Both the position numbers and the translations under genes were made by a program. Below, piece after piece: positions 49,302 through 57,652 of a stretch of 64,000 nt of DNA. Under the pieces are notes generated by a model. That model saw only the letters and a list, made by a program, of their open reading frames with translations. It was not told the origin of the DNA and ran no database searches. Origin of the DNA: Poseidonocella sp. HB161398. GTDB taxonomy: Bacteria > Pseudomonadota > Alphaproteobacteria > Rhodobacterales > Rhodobacteraceae. How positions within the stretch are numbered: position 1 is the stretch's first letter; each line of letters begins with the position of its first letter. Location of the stretch: the NCBI RefSeq assembly GCF_005870025.1, contig NZ_VATA01000011.1, positions 97,792 to 161,791 of the forward strand, in the 5' to 3' direction.

Positions 49302-50123
49302 ATGATGACCGAAACCAGCCTTGCCGCGCTGCGCGACCGCCTTGCCCCCTCCGAGCGGATGCCGCTTGTCTTCCTGGGCCATGGCAGCCCGATGAACGCG
49401 ATCGAGGACACCGCCTATAGCCGCGCCTGGACCGAACTCGGCCGCGCGCTGCCACGGCCCGCGGCGATCCTGGTCGTCTCGGCCCACTGGATGACCCGCG
49501 GCACGACGCTGGTCGATGTCTCGGCCATGCCGAAGACCATCCACGACTTCTACGGCTTCCCCGAGGCGCTCTATGCCCAGCAATACCCGGCCAAGGGCGA
49601 TCCCGCGCTGGCGCGCCAGGTCGTGTCGCTCCTGGCCAGCCATCATGCGGCGGAGGACGACACCTGGGGGCTCGACCATGGCGCCTGGAGCGTGCTGAAA
49701 TTCCTCTATCCGGAGGCCGATCTGCCGGTCTTCCAGGTCTCGGTCGACATGGGCCGCGGGCTGGCCCACCAGCTGGAGATCGGCCGCCTGCTCTCCGAGC
49801 TGCGCGACCGCGGCGTGCTGATCCTGGGCTCCGGCAATGTCGTGCACAACCTGCGCGCCATGCGACCCGGCGGCCGTCCGCAGGATTTCGCGCTGGAATT
49901 CGACCAGCTCTTCGCCGAGCGGCTGGAGGCGCGGGACTTCGCGTCGCTGGCCGACCGCGAGGGGCTGGGGAGCCTCCTGCAGATGGCGCATCCCTCGGTC
50001 GACCACTACCTGCCGGCGCTGACCGTGGCCGGGGCCTCCGACGGCCGCGACACGCTGAGCTTCATGACCGACGCGATCGACCTGGGCTCGGTCTCGATGC
50101 GCTCCTTCGTGTTCCACGCCTGA
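49302..50123 (+). CDS. 4,5-DOPA-extradiol-dioxygenase-type protein (YgiD family)
   Basis: The 273-residue protein belongs to class III extradiol dioxygenases. Metal-ligand histidines are likely H27 (LGHGSPMNA), H62 (VVSAHWMTRG) and a further His in the C-terminal half (NVVHNLRAM, AHPSVDHY). YgiD of Escherichia coli cleaves DOPA weakly, and the natural substrate of bacterial members is uncertain. It may detoxify catechols or quinones along with the oxidoreductase upstream. Confidence 0.9.
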   Translation: MMTETSLAALRDRLAPSERMPLVFLGHGSPMNAIEDTAYSRAWTELGRALPRPAAILVVSAHWMTRGTTLVDVSAMPKTIHDFYGFPEALYAQQYPAKGDPALARQVVSLLASHHAAEDDTWGLDHGAWSVLKFLYPEADLPVFQVSVDMGRGLAHQLEIGRLLSELRDRGVLILGSGNVVHNLRAMRPGGRPQDFALEFDQLFAERLEARDFASLADREGLGSLLQMAHPSVDHYLPALTVAGASDGRDTLSFMTDAIDLGSVSMRSFVFHA

Positions 50124-50142
50124 GGCGGCGCGGCGCGGGGGC

Positions 50143-51093
50143 TCAGCCGAAGACCGACCAGCCGGTCTCCCGCGCCAGCCGTTCGGCGGCATAGCTGCCC
50201 ATCTGGGAATTGCCGTAGCCATTGAGCCCGGGCGACCAGATCGCCACAGAGGCGCGCCCGGGCGCCACCAGCAGGATGCCGCCGCCCACCCCCGATTTCG
50301 CCGGCAGTCCCACGCGGAAGGCGAAATCGCCCGAGCCGTCGTAATGGCCGCACATCATCATCAGCGCGTTGATCCGCCGTGCCTTCAGCGGCGTCAGCAT
50401 CTGCGGCGCGCAGCTGAGCCCGGCGATCACCCGCCCGGCGCGGGCAAGCTGGACGCAGCTCATCTCGATCGCGCATTGGTGGAAATAGGTGCCCAGGGTG
50501 ATCTCCGGGGCGTTGCGCAGGTTGCCGAAGGATTTCAGGTAGTTCGCCAGCGCGACATTGCGGTATCCGGTCTCCGTCTCCGAGCGGGCCACGGCGCGGT
50601 CGATATGGATCTCCTCGTCCTCGGCGGCGATGCGCAGGAAGGCGAGGATCTCGGCTAGCGCCTCCTTCGGCGCGCGCCCGGTGACCAGCTCGTCGGTGGT
50701 GACAAGCGCGCCGGCATTGATGAAGGGATTGCGCGGCCGCCCGCCATCCTCCTCCAGCGACAGGATCGAGTCGAAGCGCCGCCCCGAGGGCTCGCGCCCG
50801 ACCCGGGTCCAGATCTGCTCGCCGATGCGGCCGAGCACGCAGGCCAGCGAGAACACCTTGGAGACCGACTGGATCGAGAACCGCTTCTCCGCCTGGCCCG
50901 CGGTGACGATGCGGTTGCCGGGCAGGGCGACGGCGATGCCGAATTGCGCCGGGTCGATGCGGGCAAGTTCGGGGATGTAGTCGGCGACCTGGCCCCAGTC
51001 CTGCCGGTCGCGGATCTCTGCATCGAGGTCGCGGAGGAACCGCGCGAGCGTGTCTGGCACCCGGATCTCCCTTTGCCGCCCCCGCCGATCCAT
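50143..51093 (-). CDS. glsA: Glutaminase (GlsA family)
   Basis: The 316-residue enzyme hydrolyses glutamine to glutamate and ammonia. It belongs to the beta-lactamase-like serine-dependent family: S76-x-x-K79 in FSIQSVSKVFSLACVLG, then GRRFDSILSLEEDGGRPRNP, FINAGALVTTDEL, ETGYRNVALANYLKSFGN, and GLPAKSGVGGGIL near residue 265. It converges with the dioxygenase gene. Its N terminus MDRRGRQREIRVPDTL lacks a signal peptide, so it is cytoplasmic. Confidence 0.95.
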   Translation of the reverse strand: MDRRGRQREIRVPDTLARFLRDLDAEIRDRQDWGQVADYIPELARIDPAQFGIAVALPGNRIVTAGQAEKRFSIQSVSKVFSLACVLGRIGEQIWTRVGREPSGRRFDSILSLEEDGGRPRNPFINAGALVTTDELVTGRAPKEALAEILAFLRIAAEDEEIHIDRAVARSETETGYRNVALANYLKSFGNLRNAPEITLGTYFHQCAIEMSCVQLARAGRVIAGLSCAPQMLTPLKARRINALMMMCGHYDGSGDFAFRVGLPAKSGVGGGILLVAPGRASVAIWSPGLNGYGNSQMGSYAAERLARETGWSVFG

Positions 51094-51131
51094 ACCCGGC
51101 AGCGGCGCGCAGTCAACGGGCAGTGTTCCGC

Positions 51132-52226
51132 TCAGCCCTGCGGGCCGCCGCCGCCGATATCCGAGGGCGCGACCGAGACGGTCTTCAGGATCGCGTGCAC
51201 CTCCGTCCCCGGCGCCAGTTCCAGCGCCGCGGCCGAGCGGCGGGTGATCCGCGCCAGCAGTCGCCCCGCCCGGGTTTCCAGCGCGACGATGGTGCCGGGC
51301 CCGTCGCCTGGGCGCAGCTCGCGCACCGTGCCGGGCAGGATGTTCAGCGCCGAGAGCCCCTCGGGCCGGGCACGCGACAGGATCACGTCGTGGGCGGCGA
51401 TGCGGATGCGCAGACGGCTGCCCGGCGCCTGGCCCACCCGCGGCAGGAAAAGCGGCAGCCCGCTGGCGTCGATCTCGGTCAGCCCGTCCTCGTGGTGCCG
51501 CGCGATCACCGCAGAGATCACCGCCCCCGCCTCCCGTGCGCCGGTCGGCAGCACCGCCGGATCGCCCAGCACCTCGGCCGCCGGGCCCTGCGCCACCACC
51601 CGCCCGGCATCGAGCGCGACGACCGTCGTCGCCAGCCGCGCCACCTCCGAGGCGGAATGGCTGACGAAGAGGATGGGGATGTTCACCTCGTCGCGCAGCC
51701 GTTCGAAATAGGGCAGGATCTCGGCCTTGCGGGCCTCGTCGAGCGCGGCGAGCGGCTCGTCGGCCAGGATCAGCCGCGGCGCGGAAAGCAGCGCCCGGCC
51801 GATCGCCACCCGCTGCTTCTCGCCGCCCGAGAGCGCGCCGGGGCGGCGCTCGAGCAGGGGACCGATACCCAAGAGCTCCACGATCCGGCCGAATTCGCCG
51901 CGGGGCGCGTCCTTCGGCGCGAACCAGCCGCCGTAATTCAGGTTCTGCCGGACGGTCAGATGCGGAAACAGCCGTCCCTCCTGGAAGATGTAGCCCAGCC
52001 GCCGCCGGTGCGGGCGCAGCCGCAGCCCCGCGGCGGTGTCGAGCAGCACCCAGCCATCCGAGGCGATCCGCCCTTCGTCCGGCATCAGGAGCCCGGCGAC
52101 GGCATTGACGATCGTCGTCTTGCCGGAGCCCGAGCGGCCGAACAGCACCGTCACCCCCGGCGGCGCCGAGAATTGCGCGTCGAGGGCGAAGCCGGGAAAG
52201 TTGTGGCGGATCGCGATCTCCAGCAT
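51132..52226 (-). CDS. modC: Molybdate ABC transporter ATP-binding protein ModC
   Basis: The 364-residue ATPase energises molybdate uptake. It has Walker A GRSGSGKTT near residue 35, signature LSGGEKQRVAIGRALLSAP near 130, Walker B LILADEPLAALD, and a C-terminal Mop/TOBE domain (about 290-355, SALNILPGTVRELRPGDGPG). The start overlaps modB by one base (TGATG). An open frame continues upstream of this ATG but is out of register with ModB and is not coding. Confidence 0.95.
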   Translation of the reverse strand: MLEIAIRHNFPGFALDAQFSAPPGVTVLFGRSGSGKTTIVNAVAGLLMPDEGRIASDGWVLLDTAAGLRLRPHRRRLGYIFQEGRLFPHLTVRQNLNYGGWFAPKDAPRGEFGRIVELLGIGPLLERRPGALSGGEKQRVAIGRALLSAPRLILADEPLAALDEARKAEILPYFERLRDEVNIPILFVSHSASEVARLATTVVALDAGRVVAQGPAAEVLGDPAVLPTGAREAGAVISAVIARHHEDGLTEIDASGLPLFLPRVGQAPGSRLRIRIAAHDVILSRARPEGLSALNILPGTVRELRPGDGPGTIVALETRAGRLLARITRRSAAALELAPGTEVHAILKTVSVAPSDIGGGGPQG

Positions 52227-52918
52227 CACCTGCCTCCGACCCGGGCGGCCACGCGCCGCGCGGCGTATTCCGACAGGAGGAGCGCGCCCATCGCCACCGC
52301 GACGGAGACGAGGACCAGCTTCATCGCCGAGCCCTCGCCGCCGGGCACCTGCAGGAAGGCGTAGATCGCCGAGGGGATGGTGCGGGTCTGGCCGGGGATG
52401 TTCGACACGAAGGTGATCGTGGCGCCGAATTCGCCCATCGCCTTGGCGAAGGCCAGGATCGCGCCCGCGATGATGCCCGGCAGCGCCATCGGCAGCGTCA
52501 CGGTCAGGAAGACCCAGGGCGGCGGCGCGCCAAGCGTCGCGCTGGCCTCCTCCAGCTTGGGGTCGACCGCCTCGATCGACAGCCGGATCGCGCGGACCAT
52601 CAGCGGAAAGGCCATGACCCCCGCCGCCAGTGCCGCGCCGGTCCAGCGGAAGGCGAATACGATGCCGATCTCGGCGAGCAGGCTGCCGACCGGGCCTTTC
52701 GTGCCCATGGTCAGGAGCAGCAGGTAGCCGGTCACGACCGGCGGCAGGATCAGCGGCAGATGCACCAGCCCGTTGAGGATCTGCTTGCCCGGGAAGTCCT
52801 TCCGGGCGAGCAGGTAGGCGGTCAGGATGCCCAGCGGAAGGCTGGCCAGCGTCGCCCAGAGCGAGACCTGCAGCGACAGCGCGACCGCCTGCCATTCCTC
52901 CGGTCCGAGCCAGCCCAT
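52226..52918 (-). CDS. modB: Molybdate ABC transporter permease ModB
   Basis: The 230-residue membrane protein has five to six predicted helices and the ModB patterns LSLQVSLWATLASLPLGILT, NGLVHLPLILPPVVTGYLLL, EEASATLGAPPPWVFLTVTL and ALPGIIAGAILAFAKAMGEF. The latter two form the cytoplasmic coupling loop and the following helix. It lies 9 bases after modA. Confidence 0.95.
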   Translation of the reverse strand: MGWLGPEEWQAVALSLQVSLWATLASLPLGILTAYLLARKDFPGKQILNGLVHLPLILPPVVTGYLLLLTMGTKGPVGSLLAEIGIVFAFRWTGAALAAGVMAFPLMVRAIRLSIEAVDPKLEEASATLGAPPPWVFLTVTLPMALPGIIAGAILAFAKAMGEFGATITFVSNIPGQTRTIPSAIYAFLQVPGGEGSAMKLVLVSVAVAMGALLLSEYAARRVAARVGGR

Positions 52919-52927
52919 GCGGCCGCC

Positions 52928-53740
52928 TCAGCCGCCGGTGACGACGAAGCCCTGGCGCTCGAAGGCGGCGCGGGCTTCGGGGCCGCGGAGATAGTCGAGG
53001 AACTCCGCTGCTGCGGGGCTGTCGCTGGCGGCGATTTGCGCGGCCGGGTAGACGATGGGCGGATGGCTGCCTGCCGGGAAGGTGCCGGTCACGGTGACGC
53101 CGTCCTCGGCCACCGCGTCGGTGGCGTAGACGATGCCGTAGGGGGCTTCGCCGGTCGCCACCAGCGCCAGCGCAGCGCGGACATTGTCCGCCTGCGCGAC
53201 GCTGGCCGCAACCCCTTCCCAGAGCCCGAGGCTTTCCAGAGAGGCCTTGCCGTAGATGCCCGCCGGCACGGAATCGACCAGCGCCATGGCCAGCCGCCCG
53301 CCATCGAGCAGCGCGGCCAGATCCATGTCCGGGCCGATCGCCACCGGTGCCGCGCCGCTGCCATGGGCGATCAGCACGATGGAATTCTCGAGCAGGTCGA
53401 AGCGCGTGTCCGGCGCGAGCAGCCCGTCCTTCTCCAGCGTGTCCATCCAGCCGGGATTGGCCGAGATGAAGACATCCGCCGGGGCGCCCTGCTGGATCTG
53501 GCGCGCCAGCGCCGATGATCCCGCCAGCGAGACCGACAGCTCGTGCCCGGTCTCCGCCTCGAACTTGTCCTCGATCTCGGCCATCGCGTTGGTCATGCTG
53601 GCCGCGGCAAAGACGGTGATCTGGTCGGCCGCCGCCAGGGCGGGGGCCAAGAGCACGGCGACGGCGGCAAGGGCGGCAGAGCGGAAACGGACGGAAACGG
53701 GCACGGCGCAATCCTGGGTTTGATATGTTTCTTCGGACAT
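52928..53740 (-). CDS. modA: Molybdate ABC transporter substrate-binding protein ModA
   Basis: The 270-residue receptor binds molybdate or tungstate in the periplasm: ITVFAAASMTNAMAEIEDKF, LAGSSALARQIQQGAPADVF, ANPGWMDTLEKDGLL and IPGKASLESLG-like regions, ending in a ModA C-terminal segment (EFLDYLRGPEARAAFERQGF). ATG 53740 has an excellent GGGGAGGG ribosome site, but gives an acidic leader before the signal peptide. A GTG at 53704 (AGGA upstream) would begin directly at the signal peptide VPVSVRFRSAALAAVAVLLA. An operator-like dyad covers ATG 53740. Function is certain; the start is open. Confidence 0.93.
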   Translation of the reverse strand: MSEETYQTQDCAVPVSVRFRSAALAAVAVLLAPALAAADQITVFAAASMTNAMAEIEDKFEAETGHELSVSLAGSSALARQIQQGAPADVFISANPGWMDTLEKDGLLAPDTRFDLLENSIVLIAHGSGAAPVAIGPDMDLAALLDGGRLAMALVDSVPAGIYGKASLESLGLWEGVAASVAQADNVRAALALVATGEAPYGIVYATDAVAEDGVTVTGTFPAGSHPPIVYPAAQIAASDSPAAAEFLDYLRGPEARAAFERQGFVVTGG

Positions 53741-53743
53741 ATC
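53722..53743 (-). promoter_or_regulatory. 22-bp operator-like dyad at the modA start (Mo-box candidate)
   Basis: GATATGT and ACATATC form perfect 7-bp arms around 8 bases. The motif matches 17 of 22 positions of the element at 54253-54274. It overlaps the ATG of modA and lies 26 bases past the modE-like stop. A ModE-type binding site is the likely role; control of translation is also possible. Confidence 0.6.
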
Positions 53744-53769
53744 GCAAGCCCTCCCCTGCTGATCAAGCG

Positions 53770-54153
53770 TTATTTTTCCCCGGGAATATCCCGCAGCATG
53801 GACTGGATCGCGCTGATCCGCGCGGCGCCTGCCTCGGCCATGATCTCCTCGAGCTTGCGGTAATGCGCCAGGACCGCCGCGCCGGTCTCGGTCAGGCTGG
53901 CGCCGCCGCCCTTCGCGCCGCCGCGCGCGGATTCGACCAGCGGCTCCTTGAAGGCCTTGTTCATGGTCTCCACCAGCATCCAGGCGCGCTTGTAGCTCAT
54001 CGACATCGCGCGCCCCGCAGCGGAAATCGAGCCGGTCTCGCGGATATGCTCCAGCAGGTCGGCCTTGCCGGGGCCGATCATCGCGGCGTCGCCGAAGACG
54101 ATCCGGATGCGCAGGCTGGGGCTCTCGGCGGTGTCGGGAAAAGGGTCGCTCAT
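53770..54153 (-). CDS. ModE-like DNA-binding regulator without Mop domains
   Basis: The 127-residue protein has the ModE N-terminal LysR-like winged helix: RIRIVFGDAAMIGPGKADLL, ETGSISAAGRAMSMSYKRAW and MNKAFKEPLVESARGGAKGG, then TETGAAVLAHYRKLE. Full ModE (about 260 residues) has two C-terminal Mop domains for molybdate; these are absent, as in the single-domain regulators found in many bacteria. It lies 29 bases ahead of modA on the same strand, so it is the first gene of the mod operon. Confidence 0.9.
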   Translation of the reverse strand: MSDPFPDTAESPSLRIRIVFGDAAMIGPGKADLLEHIRETGSISAAGRAMSMSYKRAWMLVETMNKAFKEPLVESARGGAKGGGASLTETGAAVLAHYRKLEEIMAEAGAARISAIQSMLRDIPGEK

Positions 54154-54252
54154 GCTCTGGCTTATGCCAAAGCGGCGGCGGCGCGCGCAAGATCTATCAC
54201 CGGTTGCACGCGGCCGCCGCGGCAAGGGCTTGAGCCGCGGCGCAGCGGATGG

Positions 54253-54274
54253 GATATTTCCGTACGAATATATC
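54253..54274 (+). promoter_or_regulatory. 22-bp operator-like dyad between modE-like and TrmO-like genes (Mo-box candidate)
   Basis: GATATTTC and AATATATC flank a central CGTACG; 17 of 22 positions match the element at modA. It lies 43 bases before the TrmO-like start and 100 before the modE-like start, in the divergent promoter region, so it can control both directions. Confidence 0.6.
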
Positions 54275-54316
54275 GAATCGCCCCGGACCGGGCGGCAGCA
54301 GCGGAGAACGGCACGT

Positions 54317-54805
54317 ATGGACGGGGCAGAGGGACAGGAGGGCGGCCGCGCGGCGGCGCCCTGGAACCGGATGCGCGCAGGCGAGACCGCCGGGCCGGTG
54401 CCGCCGCAAAGCGATGCCGGGATCTGGTTCATCGGGCGGCTGCGCACGCCCTGGAGCGACCCGTGCGCCTGTCCGCGGCGCGGCGATGCCGCGGCGGGCC
54501 CCCTCTGCCGGATCGAGCTCGACCCGCTCTGGGCCGAGGCGCTCGACGGGCTCCGGCCCGGCCCGGTGCAGCTGCTCTACTGGATGCATCTCGGCCGCCG
54601 CGACCTGCGCCGCCAGTCGCCGAAGGATGACGGGACCACGCGCGGCACCTTCGCGCTGCGCTCGCCGATGCGGCCCAACCCGATCGCCTCCTCCGAGGTC
54701 GCGTTCCTCGGGCTCGACGGCGCCGACCTGCTGGTGCGCGGGCTCGACTGCACCGACGGCACGCCGCTGCTCGACATCAAGCCGGTCCATGGGAGCCTGA
54801 AATGA
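54317..54805 (+). CDS. TrmO/TsaA-like protein
   Basis: The 162-residue protein belongs to the TsaA/TrmO beta-barrel family: WFIGRLRTPWSDPCACPR, a TTRGTFALRSPMRPNPI stretch near residue 112, and TDGTPLLDIKPVHG near the end. TrmO methylates t6A in tRNA, but standalone TsaA-type proteins also occur beside metal-uptake genes, as here. It overlaps the SBP gene by 4 bases and shares an operator with modABC, so a role in Mo/W or metal-oxyanion handling is possible. Its N-terminal 30 residues are low-complexity, and GGAGA precedes the ATG. Confidence 0.78.
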   Translation: MDGAEGQEGGRAAAPWNRMRAGETAGPVPPQSDAGIWFIGRLRTPWSDPCACPRRGDAAAGPLCRIELDPLWAEALDGLRPGPVQLLYWMHLGRRDLRRQSPKDDGTTRGTFALRSPMRPNPIASSEVAFLGLDGADLLVRGLDCTDGTPLLDIKPVHGSLK

Positions 54806-55833
54806 CCCGTCTGCCGATGCCCCGCCGCCTGGCCGCCGCCGCGATCCTCCTCTGGGCGGCGCTTGCCGCGGCCGCCGCTGCGCGCGAGATCACCGATGCC
54901 ACCGGCCGCAGCGTCACCGTGCCCGACAGCCCGGCGCGGGTCTTCGCCGCCGGGCCGCCCGCCGCGGTGCTGCTCTACGTCCTGAAGCCCGAGGCGATGC
55001 TGGGCTGGACCCGGGCGCCGAAGCCCGCCGATCTGCCCTATCTGCTGCCCGCGACCCGCGGCCTGCCGGCGCTGGGGCGGCTGACCGGGCGGGGCGACAC
55101 GCTGAACCTGGAGGTGCTGCTTTCCGCCGGGCCGGATCTGATCGTCGATTTCGGCACGGTCAACGACACCTATCTGAGCCTCGCGGAGCGGATCGAGGCC
55201 CAGACCGGCGTGCCCTATGTGCTGATCGACGGAAGTTTCGCCAACACCCCGCGGGCCCTGCGCGAGCTCGGCGCGCTGCTCGGCGTGCCCGAGCGCGGCG
55301 AGCGGCTGGCGCGCTATGCCGAAGAGACCTTCGCTGCCGTCGATGCGCAGCTCGCGGAGCTGCCTGCCGCGGACCGGCCCGGGGTCTATCTGGCGCGCGG
55401 CCCCGAGGGGCTGGAGACGGCCGGGCCGAACTCGATCAATGCAGAGATCATCGCGCGGGCAGGCGGGCGCAACGTGGTCGAGGCGGAGAATGACGGGCTG
55501 GCGGCGATCTCGCCAGAGAACGTGCTGGCCTGGGCGCCCGGGGCGATCGTCACCATCGACAAGGGATTCGCCGCCGGGGTGGCCGCGGATCCGGCCTGGG
55601 CGGCGGTCCCGGCCGTGGCAGAGGGCCGCGTCTATCTCGCCCCGGCCGCGCCCTTCGGCTTCATCGACAGCCCGCCCTCGGTCAACCGGCTGATCGGGCT
55701 GCGCTGGCTGGCCGCGATGCTCCATGGCGGCAGCGCGCCCGGCGCGCTCCGCGAGGAGATCCGCGACTTCTACACGCTCTTCTACCAGGTGACGCCGGAT
55801 GATGCCGCTCTCGACGCGCTTCTCGGCGGGTGA
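54802..55833 (+). CDS. FecB/BtuF-type ABC transporter substrate-binding protein
   Basis: The 343-residue protein is a class III periplasmic binding protein with a signal peptide (cleavage probably near ...AAAAA, residue 26). Family features are REITDATGRSVTVPDSPARV, TLNLEVLLSAGPDLIVDFGT and ALRELGALLGVPERGERLAR. Substrates of such receptors include siderophores, heme, B12 and, in the MolABC group, molybdate or tungstate. The adjoining modABC operon and the shared operator favour molybdate/tungstate, but this is not proven. Confidence 0.88.
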   Translation: MTRLPMPRRLAAAAILLWAALAAAAAAREITDATGRSVTVPDSPARVFAAGPPAAVLLYVLKPEAMLGWTRAPKPADLPYLLPATRGLPALGRLTGRGDTLNLEVLLSAGPDLIVDFGTVNDTYLSLAERIEAQTGVPYVLIDGSFANTPRALRELGALLGVPERGERLARYAEETFAAVDAQLAELPAADRPGVYLARGPEGLETAGPNSINAEIIARAGGRNVVEAENDGLAAISPENVLAWAPGAIVTIDKGFAAGVAADPAWAAVPAVAEGRVYLAPAAPFGFIDSPPSVNRLIGLRWLAAMLHGGSAPGALREEIRDFYTLFYQVTPDDAALDALLGG

Positions 55834-56836
55834 GCGCCGCGCCGTGCCGCCGGTCCTCTGGGCCGGGCTCCTCCTGGCCGCAGCGCTGGTCGCGGCCGTT
55901 CTGACCGGGCCCTTCGCGCTCTCCCCGGGCCGGATCCTGGAGCTCGCCGCCGCCCGGATCGCGGGACAGGAGACCCCGGGCGCGGAGGCGGCGGTGCTGT
56001 TCGGCATCCGCCTGCCGCGGGTGGCGGCGGCCGCGCTGGCCGGGGCGGCGCTGGCCACGGCGGGGGCGGCCTACCAGGTGACCTTCCGCAATCCGCTGGT
56101 CTCGCCCGACATCCTCGGCGTCTCGGCGGGGGCCGGGCTCGGCGCGGTGCTGGGCATCTTCCTCGGCCTGCCGGTCCTCGCCATCCAGGGGCTGAGCTTC
56201 GGTTTCGGCCTCGCCACCGTGGCGCTGGTGATGGCGGTGGCGGCGGCGATGGGCGGGCGCGGCGAGACGCTGACCCTGGTGCTCTGCGGCATGGCGATCG
56301 GCGCGCTCGCGGGGGCGGGGATCGCGCTGATGAAGGCGCTGGCCGATCCCGACGACCAGCTGCCGGCGATGACCTTCTGGCTTCTGGGCAGCCTCGCGGG
56401 GATCCGCCCGGGCGATGTCCTGCTGGCGCTGCCGCCGATGCTGGCGGGGCTGGTGCCGCTGGTGCTGCTGCGCTGGCGGACCGGGCTTCTAGCGATGGGC
56501 GAGGACGAGGCCCGCGCGCTGGGGATCGAGACCGGGCGGCTGCGCTGGATGGTGATCGCCTCGGCGACGCTCATTACGGCGGCGGCAGTGGCGGCGGCGG
56601 GCACCATCGGCTGGATCGGGCTGATGGTGCCGCATATGGCGCGGCTGCTGGCCGGGTCGCGCTTCGACCGGGTGCTGCCGGTGGCGCTGCTTCTGGGCGC
56701 GGCGCTGATGGTGGCGATCGACACCGCGGCGCGCTCGCTGGCGGCGACCGAGCTGCCGCTGGGCGTGCTGACCGCGGCGATCGGCGCGCCGGTCTTCCTG
56801 GTCCTTCTGGCCCGGCGGGGGCGAGGATGGAGCTGA
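55799..56836 (+). CDS. FecCD/BtuC-family ABC transporter permease
   Basis: The 345-residue membrane protein is a type II importer permease with about ten predicted helices. Landmarks are IRLPRVAAAALAGAALATAG, YQVTFRNPLVSPDILGVSAG and IGWIGLMVPHMARLLAGSRF. The ATG at 55799 gives a 35-base overlap with the binding-protein gene, unusual but the best supported start. The downstream ATPase overlaps its end by 10 bases. Confidence 0.92.
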   Translation: MMPLSTRFSAGERRAVPPVLWAGLLLAAALVAAVLTGPFALSPGRILELAAARIAGQETPGAEAAVLFGIRLPRVAAAALAGAALATAGAAYQVTFRNPLVSPDILGVSAGAGLGAVLGIFLGLPVLAIQGLSFGFGLATVALVMAVAAAMGGRGETLTLVLCGMAIGALAGAGIALMKALADPDDQLPAMTFWLLGSLAGIRPGDVLLALPPMLAGLVPLVLLRWRTGLLAMGEDEARALGIETGRLRWMVIASATLITAAAVAAAGTIGWIGLMVPHMARLLAGSRFDRVLPVALLLGAALMVAIDTAARSLAATELPLGVLTAAIGAPVFLVLLARRGRGWS

Positions 56837-57576
56837 TCCGCGCCGAGGCGCTTTCGGTCGGGGCGGGGCGCAGGCCGGTGGCAGAGGGCATCGGCTTCGC
56901 GCTTGCGCCCGGCGGCATCCTTGCGGTGCTGGGGCCGAACGGCGCGGGCAAGACGACGCTTTTCCGCACGCTGCTGGGCCTGCTGGCGCCCCATGGCGGC
57001 GCGGTGCATCTCGGCGGCCAGCCGCTCGGCGGGCTTTCCCGCGCGCGGATCGCCCGGCACCTGGCCTATGTGCCGCAGGCGATGGACGTGCCCTTTCCCT
57101 ACACGGTCGCCGATTACGTGCTGGCCGGGCGCAGCGCGCGGCTCGGCCCCTTCGCCGCGCCCGGCCGCCGCGATGCCGCGCGGGCCGCGGCGGCCCTGGA
57201 GGAGCTCGGCATCGCGTCCCTGGCCCGCCACCCGGTGACGCGGCTGTCGGGCGGGGAGCGGCAGCTTGCCATGATCGCCCGGGCGCTGGCGCAGGACGCG
57301 CCCGCGCTGATCCTCGACGAGCCGGCCTCTGCGCTTGATTTCGGCAATCGCGAGCGGCTGGCCGAACTGCTCTCCGGGCTGGCGGCCCGGGGCTACGGGC
57401 TGGTCTTCTCCAGCCATGATCCGGCTTTCGCCGTGCGGCTGGCGGACCGGATCCTGGCCATCGGCCGCGACGGGCGCGCTGCGGCGGGTCCGGCGCGCGA
57501 CATGACGACCGATGCGCGGCTGGGCGCGCTCTACGGCCTGTCCGCAGGGGCGGTGCGCCGCGCGCGCGGCGGCTGA
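56827..57576 (+). CDS. FepC/BtuD-family ABC transporter ATP-binding protein
   Basis: The 249-residue ATPase has Walker A GPNGAGKTT near residue 38, Q-loop in VPQAMDVPFPYTVADYVLAG, signature LSGGERQLAMIARALAQDAP, and Walker B LILDEPASALDF. It completes the three-component importer encoded by 54802-57576. The next gene is separate. Confidence 0.93.
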   Translation: MELIRAEALSVGAGRRPVAEGIGFALAPGGILAVLGPNGAGKTTLFRTLLGLLAPHGGAVHLGGQPLGGLSRARIARHLAYVPQAMDVPFPYTVADYVLAGRSARLGPFAAPGRRDAARAAAALEELGIASLARHPVTRLSGGERQLAMIARALAQDAPALILDEPASALDFGNRERLAELLSGLAARGYGLVFSSHDPAFAVRLADRILAIGRDGRAAAGPARDMTTDARLGALYGLSAGAVRRARGG

Positions 57577-57652
57577 ACACGGGAAGTTTGCGTTGGCAAG
57601 CCCGCCCGGCGCGCGCTAGGGGGAAAGCGTCCGAGTGTTCCGAGGCCGTGCC

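Noticed and set aside
52227..53747. Upstream continuation of the modC frame giving an 871-residue protein
   Set aside because: The extra part is in a different frame from modB and modA, which account for the region; it is Arg/Gly/Ala-rich without domains.
54802..57576. Naming the FecBCD-type genes molABC or a siderophore system
   Set aside because: The family cannot separate these substrates; only the context and shared operator favour molybdate or tungstate.
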